A stretch of 8,100 nt of DNA, taken from contig SKSV01000195.1 of NCBI GenBank assembly GCA_007122815.1, forward strand, positions 1-8,100, given 5' to 3'. This document shows positions 7,650 through 8,100 of this stretch, piece after piece. This DNA is from Trueperaceae bacterium (GTDB lineage Bacteria; Deinococcota; Deinococci; Deinococcales; Trueperaceae). The translations under genes and the position numbers were made by a program. The notes under the pieces were generated by a model. It had not been told where the DNA came from and searched no databases. It worked only from the letters and a program-made list of their open reading frames with translations. Position 1 is the stretch's first letter, and each line of letters begins with the position of its first letter.

Positions 7650-8100
7650 GCGCCGTGCGCTGCTTCGCCACGCCCGCGGCGAGCTTGTTCAGGACGTCGA
7701 CGTAGGCCTTGGCGGAGGCCTCGACCACGTCGGTGGAGAGGCCGCGGCCGTGGACCGAGCGGCCCTCGCTCGAGACGCGCACGCTCACCTCGCCGAGGGC
7801 GTCCTTGCCGCTGCCGACCGAGCGAATCTCGTACGCCTCCAGCGCGATCGGTACCTGCGAGATGCGTTCCAACGCGTGGTAGACGGCGTCTACCGGGCCG
7901 TCGCCGGTGGCCGCCTCCTCGTAGATGCCGGTGTCGGTCTTGAGCCGCACGGTCGCGACGGGGGTCATGTGGGTGCCGGACTGGAACTGGACCGCCTCTA
8001 GCACGTAGGTCTGTGGCACACGCGCGGTCTCCATCTCGACCAGCGCGCGGATGTCCTCGCTGGTGACGCTCTGCTTGCGGTCGGTGAGGTCCTTGAAGGC
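7633..8100 (-). CDS. leuA: 2-isopropylmalate synthase, C-terminal part (5' end outside window)
   Basis: First committed enzyme of leucine biosynthesis, joining acetyl-CoA to 2-ketoisovalerate. Only the last 155 residues are in the window. The minus-strand frame is open to base 8100, and the codons before the internal Met at 8034 read FKDLTDRKQSVTSEDIRALV, a typical LeuA linker, so 8034 is not the start. The following residues (VLEAVQFQSGTHMTPVATV, GDGPVDAVYHALERI, GRGLSTDVVEASAKAYVDVLN) are the LeuA dimer/allosteric domain, where leucine binds for feedback inhibition. The catalytic barrel would lie beyond the window edge. The downstream cimA overlaps by one base and carries a homologous C-terminal domain, so the pair likely arose by duplication and is co-transcribed. 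The alternative that this is a second citramalate synthase is unlikely, given the closer match to the LeuA form of the domain. Confidence 0.93.
   Translation of the reverse strand, partial: AFKDLTDRKQSVTSEDIRALVEMETARVPQTYVLEAVQFQSGTHMTPVATVRLKTDTGIYEEAATGDGPVDAVYHALERISQVPIALEAYEIRSVGSGKDALGEVSVRVSSEGRSVHGRGLSTDVVEASAKAYVDVLNKLAAGVAKQRTAQVATP

Noticed and set aside
5999..7705. 568-codon open frame on the + strand opposite cimA
   Set aside because: Its codons are the exact reverse complements of the cimA codons (same register). It is open because TTA, CTA and TCA codons are rare in a high-GC gene. The translation shows no family resemblance, while cimA on the other strand is unmistakable.
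1..8100. Novel defence, mobile or biosynthetic system
   Set aside because: The four genes are a propeller protein and three core-metabolism enzymes with uniform codon use. I see no transposase, integrase, direct-repeat array, attachment site or unfamiliar gene cluster in the window.

Overview
The window is high-GC bacterial chromosomal DNA, densely coding, with core nitrogen and branched-chain amino-acid metabolism genes. I see no mobile element, tRNA, rRNA, CRISPR array or defence gene. The pairing of LeuA with a CimA-type citramalate synthase, the form of the glutamate synthase and the very high third-position GC would fit a Deinococcota-like organism (for example a Deinococcus or Truepera relative). 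That placement is a guess from general family resemblance and was not tested.

Layout. 1-1038 (+): the C-terminal part of a PQQ-like beta-propeller protein whose frame is open from the window edge. 1039-1079: a short convergent gap filled by a strong hairpin, probably a terminator shared by both sides. 1080-5684 (-): a complete glutamate synthase large subunit (GOGAT, 1534 residues). 5685-5923: a 239-bp intergenic region holding a candidate gltB promoter, a 14-bp perfect palindrome overlapping its -10, a GC-rich hairpin at the start of the leader, and a clear Shine-Dalgarno. 5924-7633 (-): citramalate synthase CimA. 7633-8100 (-): the C-terminal regulatory domain of 2-isopropylmalate synthase LeuA, cut by the window end. 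leuA and cimA overlap by one base (TGATG).

How the genes work together. LeuA commits 2-ketoisovalerate to leucine. CimA condenses pyruvate with acetyl-CoA to citramalate, which gives 2-ketobutyrate for isoleucine without using threonine. Both are acetyl-CoA-dependent Claisen-condensing enzymes with homologous C-terminal regulatory domains, and the overlap suggests coupled translation. GltB makes the glutamate that donates the amino group to branched-chain amino acids, so the minus-strand block is metabolically coherent, although gltB appears to have its own promoter. The propeller gene is convergent and not obviously related.

I did not find a convincing undescribed system. The points most worth a second look are the intermediate-length insertion in the GOGAT FMN domain together with the absence of an adjacent gltD (which electron donor?), and the palindrome placed over the presumed gltB -10.
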